Assembly: GCA_023512835.1 (NCBI GenBank)
Contig: CM042087.1
Span: 6,268,550-6,332,549, forward strand
DNA: 64,000 bases
Direction: 5' to 3'
Source: Taxillus chinensis
Taxonomy: Eukaryota; Streptophyta; Magnoliopsida; Santalales; Loranthaceae
Positions within the stretch are counted from its first letter, which is position 1; each line of letters starts with the position of its first letter. This document shows, one piece after another, positions 1-11,560 of the stretch. A program made the translations under genes and the position numbers. A model generated the notes under the pieces. The model worked only from the letters and a program-made list of their open reading frames with translations, made no database searches and had not been told where the DNA came from.

Positions 1-661
1 GTTTGTAAGTTTGCTAATTTCTTTAGAATAATCGTATCCCTTGAGTCAACGACTCTACGACTCTACGACCCTTGAGTTACGATCTCATTTGTTTGCCGAT
101 CTTTATAGCATTGACTCTTCGACCTTAACCTACGAGTCTACGAGTCTTGTTTTCTTAACGGTGTTTGAAAGCTTCGACTCTATGACTTTCAACCTACGAG
201 TCTACGAGTCCTGTTTTCTTAATAGTGTTCGAAGGCTTTGACTCTATGACTCTACGAGTCTTCGAGTCTAGTGGCGATTTAAGTTACGTTAATTGATTTA
301 AGTGTTTTTAGGGACTCTGCGGTTCTACGGGCTGCGAGTCTACGAGTCCTTTAGCATTGGTTACTATTCTTTAGAATTCATCGACTCTACGAGTCTCCGA
401 ACTTGTCGATGCTTGCAATAACGCTCTCTTTTCCATACTATGACTCTACGACCTTCGACGCCGGATCTACGAGTCGTAATGTTCTGTCACTATTTCACCT
501 TGAGTCTCCGGACCCTACGAGTCTACGAGTCTCTTGCCAATACGACCTATGACAGTTTCACTTCTACAAACTCGACTCTTCGACCCTACGACCTTCGGTT
601 CTTCGAGTCTCCGGACTTAGACTATATTTTGGCAGCTTCATCAAATCCTATATTCCCAACA
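1..661 (-). repeat. Copia-1 3' LTR (partial, U3 side)
   Basis: Bases 1-661 repeat about 50081-50708 nearly base for base and end in CCCAACA (minus-strand start TGTTGGG). They are dense in CGACTCTACGAGTC-type words. The rest of this LTR lies left of the window. The PPT follows at 662, which fixes this copy as the 3' LTR. Confidence 0.9.
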
Positions 662-671
662 ATCTCCCCCC
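662..671 (-). other. Polypurine tract of Copia-1
   Basis: Reads GGGGGGAGAT on the minus strand, directly abutting the LTR start TGTTGGG. This is the expected primer site for plus-strand DNA synthesis. Confidence 0.85.
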
Positions 672-808
672 TATTTAATGTAAGCCGATAACGGGTGAAA
701 ACATGAAGTCCGAGACTACGAGTTTGATGGACAGTTTTAAGTTAAAAGAAAATATCTTTGCATACGAAAAATATAGAGGAGATCAAAATTACGAAAATGC
801 ATACTCCT

Positions 809-882
809 CTCCCCCGTAGGCATGAAGTCTGTGTTAGGCGGCTCCCCACTTACAACCTTGCTCCCCCGAGATATACTCCCCC
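809..882 (-). other. Cluster of extra PPT-like tracts
   Basis: Three further minus-strand GGGGGAG tracts lie at 809-815, 861-867 and 876-882, within 220 bp of the real PPT. Multiple polypurine tracts near the 3' end are a known mark of Sireviruses. Whether any of them primes DNA synthesis is not shown. Confidence 0.6.
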
Positions 883-938
883 TTTACGGGGCAAGGAACA
901 AACACCGAACACAAATCTCATGGGAGCAAGGTAATAAA

Positions 939-1759
939 TCACGAACGAAAGGCGTAGAGCAAAGACATACGAGAAAAAGTAAGCGACGAGAAAGTAAGTA
1001 TACGGAAAAGTGAAAAACAAGAAAAGAAGTGTACAAGGAAATAGAGTACAAGACAGTTAGGGTTTAAATTTAGAATAGGGTACACTACGTGTAAACGAAA
1101 AAAAAGTGGTTTGCTCATGCGAAGTTGAGCGATGATCGGATGTAACGAGGCAACATGATTGCTCACACGATCAAATTCAGGCATGAGGGCGGGGAAGCTA
1201 GTGGTGGTCGGGATGTGGATATAGTGGCAAACATAGAAACCACAACTATGAGAATCATCCCCGAGTAGGACGCCTTGCTTGACTCGGGTGATCTCCATTG
1301 GTTTTGACGATGATAGCCACCGCACCCATGCGAATAGCCCTGCATGACTCTCGTGAGGGTGCGATTAAATTCTCGAAGTTGTTCCCGCCTATGGATTATT
1401 AAGGTGGTAGGGTTTGAGTCAAAGATGACGATCCGCTGATTTTTGAAATCGATATCGAGGAGAGACCAGTGAGGTGATGTGGAGAGGTAAGGGATGAGCA
1501 CATGGTCCACCTCGTCCCATGGACGGAAGGAGTTCTCATATCTCCGACCCTGGATAAACTCAATCGGGGATGCATCATCAAGGAGCCGATCCCCAAAATA
1601 GGCAAACAGAGCTCGACGCGGGTATCGCGGCGGATATGGAGAGGAAGCATGGCTAGATGAGACTTTCGAGGCAAAGATGAATTGTGTCATATCAATATTA
1701 TCCATTTCTTCACCTTCGTGTAGTAAACGACGAGTTCGGGCCGGTGAAGAATGCCTCAT
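939..1759 (-). pseudogene. Ulp1/C48 SUMO-peptidase-like domain at the C-terminal end of Copia-1 ORF3 (frameshifted)
   Basis: Two minus-strand reading segments (1759-1163 and 1325-939) together show a C48-like arrangement. A His-Trp pair (His at 1469-1471) sits in HWSLLDIDF. An Asp 17 residues later (1418-1420) sits in IVIFDSN. A Cys about 58 residues further (1242-1244) sits in DDSHSCGFYVCHYI, with a Gln eleven residues before it. The spacing and local words fit the Ulp1 His-Asp-Cys triad, which in the family cleaves SUMO or related modifiers. A frameshift near 1325 splits Asp from Cys, so this copy is not functional as it stands. It lies in the same sense as pol, between RNase H and the PPT. 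ULP-like genes are known in Mutator-type elements; one in a copia third ORF is notable. The alternative is that a separate transposon carrying Ulp1 inserted here, but I see no ends for one. Confidence 0.7.
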
Positions 1760-1994
1760 AGCTCAAGTCCTCGTTTGTAGTGTCCCCGAAGCAACATAGG
1801 TATTGAAAGCAACAAGTTTAACTAAGGTGCCTCCGGTTGTTATAGTGCACGGTGGGATTAGGTGTTAGGCGGTGGTAGTAGTGGATGGTTTAGTAGGTGA
1901 AGCGAGGCATGGTGTACTCACCGTACTTGGATGGGTAATTGAGGGACAGGTGAGTGGAAGAAGATGGTTGCCGGGGAGCCGTTTGTTTGCTTCT

Positions 1995-2860
1995 TCATGC
2001 GTGTTCCAATAGGCACATCATCATCATCATCATCGGGAATCGGTGATGACAGTGGTTACGTGTGCACGCTTTCGCCCTCACGTGTAAGTGGCGGTAGATG
2101 GAGGTGGTGAGTGACTCGAGGAAGGCATTGCTGTCCGTGGAGTAGCTACGAGGTTCAGTGCGGCCCAGTCGGATGGGCCGTGGGAGTGTGTTTTTGACGG
2201 TGAGAGATATTTCCCCACTAAAGAAGACGAAGACATTTAGAAAGAATAGCTCCCAGAGTTGTCCTGAGTCCTTTGTATTGTCTCTGGTAAGCACCTTAAT
2301 GTCTTCATAGTGTTCCTCCAGGATGTCTAAACCCATCGGTGTTCACACATGTGAGAGATGTCATTTCTTCTTCGCACCTTGTCTAAGTGCGGTCCGATAA
2401 CTCAATTTGATTTCGTACTTCTTCAATACCTGATTCCATGGCAGCTAGTCGTTCTTCAAAAGCCTTGAGATACGATGTTTTAAGGATGCCGAGAGGAAAT
2501 CGGTTTCTCAATGACCTTGCTTGCCAAAAGATCTACTTCCGGCCCGTCTGGAACGAGAGTGAGACGCAGTGCAGTCTTGGAATAGCCATTGGGATATTGG
2601 CTGCGAACTCCGCACTCGCTTGAGTGGCCACTTGATGAATTACAGGTGCGAGATGGTGTGGCCATCTCGAACTTTCCACGAGCTCGGGGACTGTGGGACA
2701 GCTCTCCTGATCGGAGTCCCCGGCTGCCGACACCAAGGGTTTCTTCTTCTTCTGCTTCTTCTTCCACAACAATTTGTACCATCTCGGCATCATGAGGAGT
2801 AGATGTGGCAGATGAGTCCACCATGATGGGAGATGGGGCAACCACCGAGACAACTTCCAA
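1995..2860 (-). pseudogene. Central part of Copia-1 ORF3 (acidic, low-complexity)
   Basis: Minus-strand segments 2860-2480 and 2336-1995 lie between the N-terminal domain and the Ulp1-like domain. The first is Ser-rich and strongly acidic (an EEEAEEEE run), like a linker. The second has no motif I recognise and contains a run of ATG/CAT codons from a CAT repeat at about 2013-2034. Frames change between segments. I assign it to ORF3 by position and orientation only. Confidence 0.4.
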
Positions 2861-3559
2861 TGGGTCTCGTCTTACATGACCCTACTCGACCAACCAATTA
2901 ATTAGATGGTCTCTGTCTACCATCCGCTTACCAAAGGCGATCCACGCCTTCCGTGGTCGGCGAGGGTCATATGGCCTTGGCATACTCCATATAAAAATCT
3001 TCTAGCTCGTACTCCCGAAGAGAGCTCAACAAAACGGGTGTCGTACCCCTATCCTCTGGGGTTTCCTATCCCGGTGTCTGCCCTCCATCTGTAGGCTCTC
3101 TAATTTTGCGGTATCCTTGGGAAGCTCGGTGGTAGGGGGCCTCCTCGGGTGTAGAACTAGCGGGAGATGAGTTCTAGCAATGTTCTCCACCACTTCAGCT
3201 ATATCTATTGTTGCGGCGGACGTAAAGGAGCCCCTAGAAGTTTGTGGGACACGGACCGGCTGTCATGGTATGTGAGTTAGGGCCCGTACTGAGCTGGCTA
3301 TGTCCCCTGCATGACTTCTCGCACTTGAATCAGGCCTCTTCATCGACTTGATCTCCAGCCGACCATCCTCATAGATGCTTTTCATAATGTATTTGGTCGG
3401 CGGTGGCCTTGTAAGTCTGTTGCAAAATATGTCAGGGGTGCGGGAACCTTAAGACTTTCATGAGAAGTAGTCTAAAATGTCCCTTCTTGCTCTTGATCAT
3501 GGTGTGTATTTGAGTTCCCCGGTCTACTCGCCTTCCCTGTAGAACACTACACATGATTC

Positions 3560-4079
3560 TCATCCGCTCATGGCTCGCGAGTCATGAGCAGTCTTCTTAC
3601 ACAGGTAACTCGTCCGGTGACTATGAGAGTCACCAGTGCTCGAACCGGAAAACCCAATCTTCGGGGCTCCCCGACCTGGCTTTCCAGGATTGGAATACCC
3701 AAGAAAAGACTTACACTCTTCTCTAGGAGAGACTAGGAAGAGGATCAAAGTTACCTTTAGGAAGTTGAGTGCATTTTGGAGCATTTCGGCAGAGACTCGA
3801 ATCTCCCCTCCGTGTACGATTCCACAATGTCGTCTCAACCAAATACCAAGGTCTCGTAAAATTCCAAGACGTCTTCTACTAGCAAGTCTTGCATCCCCCA
3901 ACAGAACGGTCTGCAATGCCGGTATCATCAAGGCGACTTACGAATTCGTCCGACCCAGTGACTTTGGCGTCGGCTATGGCTTCCCAATCGATGATGAATC
4001 TCGGGACAATGTTGCGTAGATCGTCGGCCATCGATGAGCTTGGACCTGCCATGGAGCTTGTAGAGAGAGAAAGAGACAC
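3560..4079 (-). pseudogene. N-terminal region of Copia-1 ORF3 (plant transposon-associated domain)
   Basis: Minus-strand segments 4079-3879 and 3931-3560 overlap in different frames. A likely start lies inside the first segment at MAGPSSSMADDLRN. The order of motifs matches the Copia-2 ORF3 start: a DW followed by a small residue (IIDWEAIA versus LVDWNAVS), then about 75 residues later a GE.(I/R)(V/T) motif followed by a leucine-rich helix (VSAEMLQNALNFL versus ITPAVLRAALHLL). The function is unknown; proteins with this layout are commonly labelled putative plant transposon protein. It is frameshifted at about 3900. Confidence 0.5.
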
Positions 4080-4100
4080 TCGTAGAGAGAGATTGTAAGG

Positions 4101-4173
4101 TTCGAAGGTGGTCGGGGGAGAGAGAAAGAGAGAAAGAGAGAGAATCGAAGAGAGAGAGAGAGAGAGAGAGAGT
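4101..4173. repeat. GA-rich simple repeat
   Basis: An imperfect (GA)n/(GAAA)n tract, densest at 4151-4172, just upstream (in minus sense) of the ORF3 start. It may be part of the ORF3 leader. Confidence 0.8.
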
Positions 4174-4179
4174 TCTAGG

Positions 4180-5930
4180 GTTTGGGTTTGAGTGTGAAAA
4201 CGACGAACATACCTACGTACTCCGTCTCTATCGGTGACTTATATATGAGTTGAGAAGTGTACCGTAAAAGTCACACACTCGTCGGTTCGTCTTCATGGTC
4301 CTCGTTCTTTTCTCGACCCGCCTCTTTATCTTTCGGATCCACTCGTTGGAATACTCAAGTGAAAAGTCCACGTCACTCCTTAAGTCGGTATGTTTTGGAT
4401 TTTAAGTGCACAGTGACGTGCTTGATGTGTCTACGATGATTGAGCGATGAGTAATGAGAATCCATCTCTCTTGATCCTTTGGAGCGACTACGAAGCTGCA
4501 TTTTGGATGCTTCAAGGCTTCGACCTTCGGCCGCTCGAAGCGGCAGTCTTCGATCAGCAGTTCTTCAATACGGTTTGCTTCGAGGCCGACTACGAATTCA
4601 GCGAAAGGTGGATTTCTATGGACTTTTCAACACTTAACAACACACATGTGATCATATGATAATTCACATAATATTATGCATGATGAGCAGTGTTGTGAGT
4701 GGAATTGAAATTGCGTGTCCGGAACTTGATTTCTTTCAACCGTCCTACCTGGTTTACATGTATGGCTCTTGCATCACTACCATTTAACTCTCCATTTACC
4801 TTACAAATGACTAAGTACTTCATCACACTACATCTTGTGCGGAAAATGATCACTATGTTAACATAGCATCCGATAAACCAAGGTTTATCAAGTGCGACAA
4901 CCTAGTCATGAATTTAGAGTCTCCTCACATATTTAGCAAAACTCACTCAGCAAGAGGCCTCACCTCTCACTCTTGGATCAGCATATGAGCATGATTCAGG
5001 AACTAGAATTACACCGTTTTGGTAAACTCATGGTATTGAATCTTACCACAACCACGAGCCAACAATGATTTTGATTCAGCATAGATGACTTGAGAGACAA
5101 GATGGCCCTTATTGAGAATCAGAACACACACTCTATCATTGTCTAATTTACAAAACGAGTATAGGTAGAGTTTGGAGTTTGATCATTCGAGTTGTCTGTG
5201 TGAGTTGTCTCTTTTCTTTTGTAGAGCATCAATTTTGAGTGCTTATTCATGATCCTTTTTACATGGCATGAGCTCATCACGGTATCTTTTTGAATCACAT
5301 GATCATACAATTTGACCTCCGACTATTACTCTAAAGAGACATAATCGAGGAATAATGAGGACTCCCCCTAAGATAGGCGATCAATCTATTGTATTATCAA
5401 TTTGCCTTTTTCACCTTGCCCTTTTCTAGTGAAAGGTGGTGGCTCTTTTTAAGTAATAGGCTTTTTATGATTCTCAAATACTAAAGTCTCGGTCATCCTT
5501 TGAGCATTAAATCATTAAGGATCCTTTCAGTGCAAGCCAACGAGACCATGAGATACAACAGTTCACCTTTAGTTAATGCAATGTCACACGGTGATATTCA
5601 CTCGAATGAAAATGACAAGTAATAGGAATATTTTTTAATTTAATCATAAAGGGAATTGACTCATTTCACTCAAGACTTGAGGATTCATGACGGGTTACAA
5701 AAGACTTGAACCGGGTTCGGAGGTGGCAAGTTTCATCCATGTGATTTCTCAATTTCCCACGAGTAGACATGCATGAATCACACTTAGTCACTATTAATTT
5801 TCATGAAGACATAAACAATCATTAACGTTGTCATACTTATGTTAATGCACATGTAATTAGGTTGGAATGAAACACAAGACATCTTGTAAGACTTATGAAT
5901 TTAAATCCAACATGTCAAGTTTTGTCGAGA
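4180..5930 (-). other. Non-coding spacer between Copia-1 pol and ORF3
   Basis: No coding motif on either strand. It is AT-rich and contains one more minus-strand GGGGGAG tract at about 5345-5351. Copia-2 has a spacer of similar position and length (about 32000-33660), so this is probably element sequence and not an insertion. Confidence 0.5.
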
Positions 5931-6379
5931 AGTTCATTGAACACGGCTTCTAACGATGGTTTTGAGTGAATATGTCGGCAAGTTGGTCATCGGTGGAAAT
6001 ATATTCCAGAGTGTCTTTCTTAAGACATGGTCACATATGAAGTGATGTCCTAACCTCAATGTGCTTGGTTTTGGGATGCATAATAGGATTGGTTGAGATT
6101 GCAGTGGCGTTTGAATTGTCACCAATACAGAGGCACGACCTTCAAGTTAAACCCATAGTACGAAAGTTAGTGTGCCATCCAAAGCAATCCGAGCACAACA
6201 ACTTCTCAGGACTATATTCGGCCGTATGGAGGTTGAAACTGGTACGTTTCTTCCTTAAACCAGGATACAAGTCTGTTGCCAAGAAGTTGGCATGTTCCAC
6301 TTGTGCTCCTTCATCGATCCTACTGTTGGAAAACTGCAATCTGAATATCCTCTCAGTTTGAAATCAGACTCTCTTGGAT
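5931..6379 (-). pseudogene. Copia-1 RNase H, C-terminal part
   Basis: The minus strand continues the pol reading interrupted at 9093. The first codons after the left TSD read YPRESDF and lead into a GYSDC motif, the copia RNase H 'GYSDADWAG' region. Further down are IEVR and HFICDHV (KHIEVRYHFI.D in intact copies) and a DQLAD-type ending. Several frameshifts make it non-functional. Copia-2 33669-33953 is the clean counterpart. Confidence 0.75.
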
Positions 6380-6384
6380 ACCAT

Positions 6385-9087
6385 TGTCATCATGGTCTTT
6401 GTAGGGCCCGTTTGGGGTGAGCTCAAACTAAACCAATGGTGAGAAAATTTAGAGTCGCCACCAACTTGTTTTTGGGGTACGGTTGGATACCCTCTAGTTT
6501 GAGTAGTTTAAAGGTGTGGTCTGCGTTATCGGAGAAGGGTTCGGGAGTTGGTTACGTGTAGGGAAGGATTAGCACCCCCTACGGCGCCCTTTCGGTATCT
6601 ATTTTCGGAGGAGGAGGTTTTCATTTTTATTTCCTATCGCCACAATTGGGGTTAGGTTTCCTAAAAAGTCTAGGGTTTTTATTTAGCCAAGTTATTTATT
6701 AAAGTCATGTTTAAAATGGATTTGCCCTAAATTTCTAAAGAATCTAAAAAGTTTTGGGTTTTTGTTTGAAGTGGAGAATGAGATCATAGGGGTTTGTATT
6801 GGTTTACGGTTTTATCTTGGGAATTAAAATATGCTTTTTGTTTTTGCTTTTTTTTTGTTTTTGCATGGAATTGGAAATCCCTAAAAATGAAAATACGTTT
6901 TGGCTTGAAAACAATTTTTTGTTGTTTTTTTTTTTAACTTGGTTTTTTTTTTTTAAATGCCTTTTGGTTTTGAAAACATTTTCTCTCTTTTTTTGCTTCT
7001 TTTTGTAAGGGTAAAACCACAAAACCAACTCAATAACATATAAAGTGATGTATGTGATTGTGACATCCATAAATCAAAAGCACCCGCTCTTTTCTTAATT
7101 TTCTTTTTTCTTAACTTCCTCCCTTTTCTCTCTCTCTTTCTTTCTTTTCTTTGTTTTTTTCTTTATACTTTACATATTCAATCCTAACATATAAAAAAGA
7201 AAGGCAAATACAAGGAAAACATAACGCATACCAATAAAAGATAAAGAAATACAAGGAAATTAAACCAGTATCAATATAAATAAGGTGAAAAGTAATGAAT
7301 AAATAAAAATCGAACCGACTTTGGGGCTTGCAACACTAGTCTCCTATTTGAGCTCTTGTCTGCGTTGATAATCACTTGCTCGAATTAGAACCACCAAATT
7401 CATGTAAAAGATAGAGAGAATCGGGAGAGTTTTGATTTTTCATTTTTGGGAAAGGGAGCTCAGGAAGGAAAGGGAGGAGAATGGAAAGAGTTTTCCTTCT
7501 TTTTTATTTTGGAAAAGGCTTTGGTGTAGATTTGGGCGGGCGTTAAGGCTACGGCGTAGTTTTTTTTTTTTTTTGGATGAATCGGGCGCTTTTTTTTTTA
7601 AAGAGTTGGGTATGAAGATGGCAAGGATTAGGGAAAAAAGAGTGTATCGAGGTATCGAAGGTGAAAGTGAATGGTGACATACGTTTCAAAATGGCAGTAA
7701 GGTTGGTTTTTTCTTTAATACGAGAGTTGAGACAAATGGCGCCGTAACTGGGCATTTTCCTCGGGACTCCCTTTTTTGTAAGGTCAATCCTCTTTTCTAC
7801 CAACCTCTCTTCTTTTTCTCTTGGTCGATCCTCTCTTCTTTTTTTAAAGGACTCAACTCTATTTTCTTTTTTTTTCCACCGGACTCTTTTCTCTTCGAAC
7901 CCTCTTTTTCTCTCTTCCCCTCAACTCCTTTTGCGTGGACGAATCTAGGCGTGATCCCTTTCTTTCGAGAGGATAACGTTTTAAAGAGATTTGTTTGCAT
8001 CTCATTAATTGTTGCATTTAATGCTTTGTCGAGTGTATTATTAATCGCAGCCTTTGTATTAATTTGCAGATTCCATGCTTTGTCGAAAGTGGACTATCGA
8101 TACACAGCCGCTTTTGGTCTTTTTTTTATACGTATAATGACAGAGCGTTGAAAAGCATCTTTGATAACATGGCTAGCTAATACAACGTGTCCCGTGAGTA
8201 GCGAGAAAGCCAATAAAAAAGGGCTAAAGAGCGAAGGTCGAGGTCAAAGGGTCAGAATGTAGGCCGGGGCGAGGCCGGCGAGTCGAGTTTCGGTGGGTTG
8301 AAGTTTCGGTGGGTTGAAGGTCAATGGTCACGGGTGAAGTGTTGCCGGAGTCGAAATGTTGGCGGGGTCAACGGGTCGAGGCTCCAGGGTTCAAGGTCAA
8401 GGGTCAAAGGTCGGAGTGTGGTAGGTCGGAGGTTTACAAGTTTCGAGGCTTCAATCTTCGATGCTCGAAGCCGAGGCTTCGATGTCGAGGCTCGGGGCCC
8501 GGCGTCAGGGCTTGAGCGAGGCTTCAAGGCCCGAGGCTTCATGAGCCCTGTGCTTCGAGGCTTCGAGGGTCAACGGTCCAAGTGTCGATAGGTCAAAGGT
8601 CAACGGTCAACCCCGGGGTTTTAACTTTTAATTACCTTTTTACCCTCACCCAAATGCAAAATGGACGACCTTTTAGGGATGGTTTTGGAAGACCCGTATT
8701 CGCCTAAATATATATTTTTAGACTATTCCTCATGTGCACATTTTGACCCATTTGACCATAGCAATGAGCGTCTTTTGGCAAAGTTTGACCTTTTCCAACG
8801 AAAGTTGTTTTGGCCATAACTTCTTCGTTTCACAGGAATTGATCACCGGTCGAGTGCGTTATTATCAATTTCCTCCTCTCTATCCCCTGGTATGGTCTTG
8901 GGGTACTTGGGGACTTCTAGCAATGGTTATCCATTTGGGCTTCCACGGTTGAGGTCAATGCATCCATCTTGTACAAATCGCAGGGGAATCTCTAAGGACC
9001 TATTCAACAAGGTATATGGCATGGGCAAAAAGGCACATATATCAAATGGGGTTAGTATGTCCAACCCGGACAAAATGGGATCCAACA
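6385..9087. mobile_element. Solo LTR (Tat/Ogre/Retand-like gypsy) with TSD ACCAT
   Basis: A 2703-bp insertion begins TGTCATCATGG and ends GATCCAACA. It is flanked by ACCAT at 6380-6384 and 9088-9092. It splits the copia codons LGLW and YPRESDF, which fixes both ends to the base. I see no internal direct LTR pair and no pol, so it is best read as a solo LTR left after LTR-LTR recombination. The words AGAGTCGCCACC at about 6451 and AAGGATTAGCACCCCCTACGGC at about 6563 resemble the start of Tat/Ogre-type LTRs; that lineage call is from memory and is an inference. It has long T tracts (6900-7010, 7550-7600). Confidence 0.75.
8225..8620. repeat. Degenerate GGTCAA/GTCGAGG array inside the solo LTR
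   Basis: Short words GGTCAAAGGTC, GGTCAACGG and GAGGCTTCGA recur without a strict period for about 400 bp. GC content is far higher than in the AT-rich sequence before it. Confidence 0.6.
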
Positions 9088-9092
9088 ACCAT

Positions 9093-10609
9093 AGTCCCAA
9101 ATTTTTAGTTCCCTTCAGATACCGCATAATCGTCTTGACATGAGACAAGTGGGATTCCATGGGATTAGTTTGGTATCTGGCACAGATGCATGTTGCAAAC
9201 ATTATATCAGGTCTGCTTGCTGTCAGGTATAGCAAGGATCCAATCATGCTTCTGTATTCTGAGATATCCACTTCCTTGCCTGCTTCATTCATATCCAGTT
9301 TGGTGTTTGTAGGAATGAGAGTTTTCATGTGAGTCATATCAGTCATCTTAAATTTCTTTAGTATCTCCTTGGTGTATTTGGTTTGACTGATAAAAATCCC
9401 ATCCTCCAACTGCTTGACCTCCAATCCAAGGAAGAATGAGAGTTCTCCCATCATACTCATATCATATTCACTTTTCATTAGATGGGAGAAGTCTTCACAT
9501 TGCTTTTTGTCCCTTGATCCGAAGATGATGTCATCCAAATAAATTTGGACTATCAAGGGTGATCCTTTTCCTTCCTTGAGAAACATCGTGGGGTTAATTT
9601 TGCCTTTTCTGAACTTGTTTTTGATCAGAAACTCTGACAATGTTTTATACCATGCTATGGGAGCTTCTTTTAGTCCATATAGAGCCTTCTTTAGTTTGTA
9701 TACCTTGTGCTCTTGGTTTGGCTCTTGAAATCTGGGTGGTTGTTCAACATAGACTTCTTCTTGGAGGTCTCCATTCAAGAAAGCACTCTTGACATCCATC
9801 TGATAAACTTTGAAGTCGTTGAATGCTGCATATGCTAAGAACATGCGAATGGCCTCCAGTCCTAGCAACGGTGCAAAGGTTTCATCATAGTCGATTCCTT
9901 CTTCTTGTCCGTATCCTTTTGCAACCAGCCTGGCCTTATTTCTGATTACAAAACCATCAGTATCAAGTTTGTTTTTGAAGATCCATTTTATGCCAATGAC
10001 TTGCTGTGATCTGGGCCTGTTGACCAATTCCCATACTTTTTGTCTTTTGAACTGATTTAATTCTTCTTGCATTGCATCAATCCAATGGTGATCTTGAACT
10101 GCATCATCAACTGATTTTGGCTCCACTTGCGATAGGAAACACATATACAGATTTTCATGGAGTGTGGCAGCGCTTGTTTTAACTCGTGCAGTAGGATCTC
10201 CAATTATCAGTTCAGAAGGGTGGTCCTTTAACCTTCTCCTTGCCTTTGAAAGGTCTTCTCTTTCTTCATGATGAATGCCCAATTGCTCAATGTCAGGTTC
10301 TTGGGCTGGTAGAAGTGGCAGAGTCTGAACATGTTGAATGTTAGAGTCATGATTTTCTGCTGATTTTTGACTTGGTTCTGTAGCAACTGGTTCAGCTCTT
10401 TGTTCATAAGGTTCAGGTGCATCTTCCATTGTTTCTGTTGTAGTGGGATTATCTGTGTCTTGGTCTTCTATAATGACAATGTCCTGCACTTCATTTACAT
10501 TTGGATCTCCTTTCTGCATTTCATGGTTAGTTTCATCAAAAGAAACATGAATAGACTCTTCAACAACTTTGGTTCTTCTATTAAATACATGATAAGCCTT
10601 CCTAGTCAT
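9093..10609 (-). pseudogene. Copia-1 pol: reverse transcriptase and start of RNase H
   Basis: The open reading runs from 10609 to the insertion at 9092; codons beyond that (to 8927) come from the solo LTR and are not native. Early codons hold the integrase C-terminal [15 protein letters not shown] segment, followed by a charged linker. RT follows: [38 protein letters not shown] and the catalytic YLDD at 9530-9541, then [13 protein letters not shown] and MRYLKGT at the RNase H border. It copies element RNA into DNA inside the particle. About 500 native codons are free of stops, but the enzyme is cut at LGLW by the insertion. Confidence 0.9.
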
Positions 10610-10940
10610 GGATTATCCAACAAGATATCCATCATCTGATTTGGCATCAAACTTGTTCAAGTAATCTTTGCCATTGTTCAGAATGTAGCAAGTACACCCG
10701 AAGATCCTTAGGTGACCAATGTTTGGTCTCCTTCCCTTCCATAACTCATAGGGTGTTTTCATGGCTCATTTGTTAATTAGAGTTCTGTTTTGTACATAAC
10801 AAGCAGTGTCAACGACTTGCCCATAGGGATTTTGGGAATTGAGCTCCTGTCAACATGGTTCTAACTGCTTCAACTAATGTTCGATTCTTTCTTTCAGCCA
10901 CTCCATTTTGTTGTGGAGTTCTTGGTGCTAAGAAATTATG
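10610..10940 (-). pseudogene. Copia-1 integrase, catalytic Glu and C-terminal region (frameshifted)
   Basis: The minus strand shows QQNGVAERKNRT, the catalytic Glu region of copia integrases, then a YVQNR-like stretch and FGCTCYILNNGK-like coding. The frame breaks several times, one break near 10840. It bridges the neighbouring integrase and RT segments. Confidence 0.75.
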
Positions 10941-11558
10941 CTAGATGCCATGTTCAGTACAAAACTCTAACATATCAGAAAATTCAAATTCCTTGCCATG
11001 ATCGCTGCGAATGCACTTAATAGAAAGACTCTTAACATTAGTGACCCAATTAAAGAGTTCAACAAGATTCTCAAAAGTTTCAGTTTTGTTTTTGAGAAAC
11101 ATGACCCATGTGTATCTGGTATAGTCATATACTACTGCAAGAAAGTATCGTGCACCAGATAAAGAAGACACATTTATTGGTCCACATAGGTCCATGTGCA
11201 GAAGTTCAAGTGGTTGTGTGATTGAGGTTTTATCAACACTCTTAGAGGAATGTTTAACCTGCTTACACAGCTGACAATCCCTACAGGGGTGTTCTTTCTC
11301 ATACACATGCTTTGGTAAGCCCTCAACCAAATCAAGAGATGCTAGTTTAGACATAATCTTAAAGTTTAGATGGCCAAATCTCTTGTGCCACAACCAACTA
11401 ATGTCAGGTGAAGCTTTGGACAAAAAACAAATTGGTTCAGTAGATTGAGCATTACTAAAGACCAACTTGTAGACATTGCCTTGTCTATGCCCATTTAGTT
11501 TCACCTCTTTGGAGACAGGGTCCATAACCGTCAGTGTGTTTAGTGAACAAAACTTCAT
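10941..11558 (-). CDS. Copia-1 pol segment: GAG-pre-integrase zinc domain and integrase core start
   Basis: An uninterrupted 205-codon segment. The HHCC zinc-binding site is complete: His-His in WHKRFGHL and Cys-Cys in CRDCQLCKQ. Two of the three catalytic acidic residues are seen, in VVYDYTRYTWV and RSDHGKEF; the third lies in the next, frameshifted segment. Integrase joins element cDNA to chromosomal DNA. The right edge of the coding sequence is the insertion point of the Athila composite, and the first codons continue the protease-side reading at 46698. Confidence 0.9.
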   Translation of the reverse strand: MKFCSLNTLTVMDPVSKEVKLNGHRQGNVYKLVFSNAQSTEPICFLSKASPDISWLWHKRFGHLNFKIMSKLASLDLVEGLPKHVYEKEHPCRDCQLCKQVKHSSKSVDKTSITQPLELLHMDLCGPINVSSLSGARYFLAVVYDYTRYTWVMFLKNKTETFENLVELFNWVTNVKSLSIKCIRSDHGKEFEFSDMLEFCTEHGI

Positions 11559-11560
11559 AA

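Noticed and set aside
4447..4659. 70-codon + strand frame (MSNENPSLLIL...)
   Set aside because: No family resemblance; lies in the Copia-1 spacer, antisense to the element.
8298..8591. Possible small gene in the GC-rich stretch
   Set aside because: Overlapping frames on both strands arise from GGTCAA and GAGGCTTCGA repeats; no motif.
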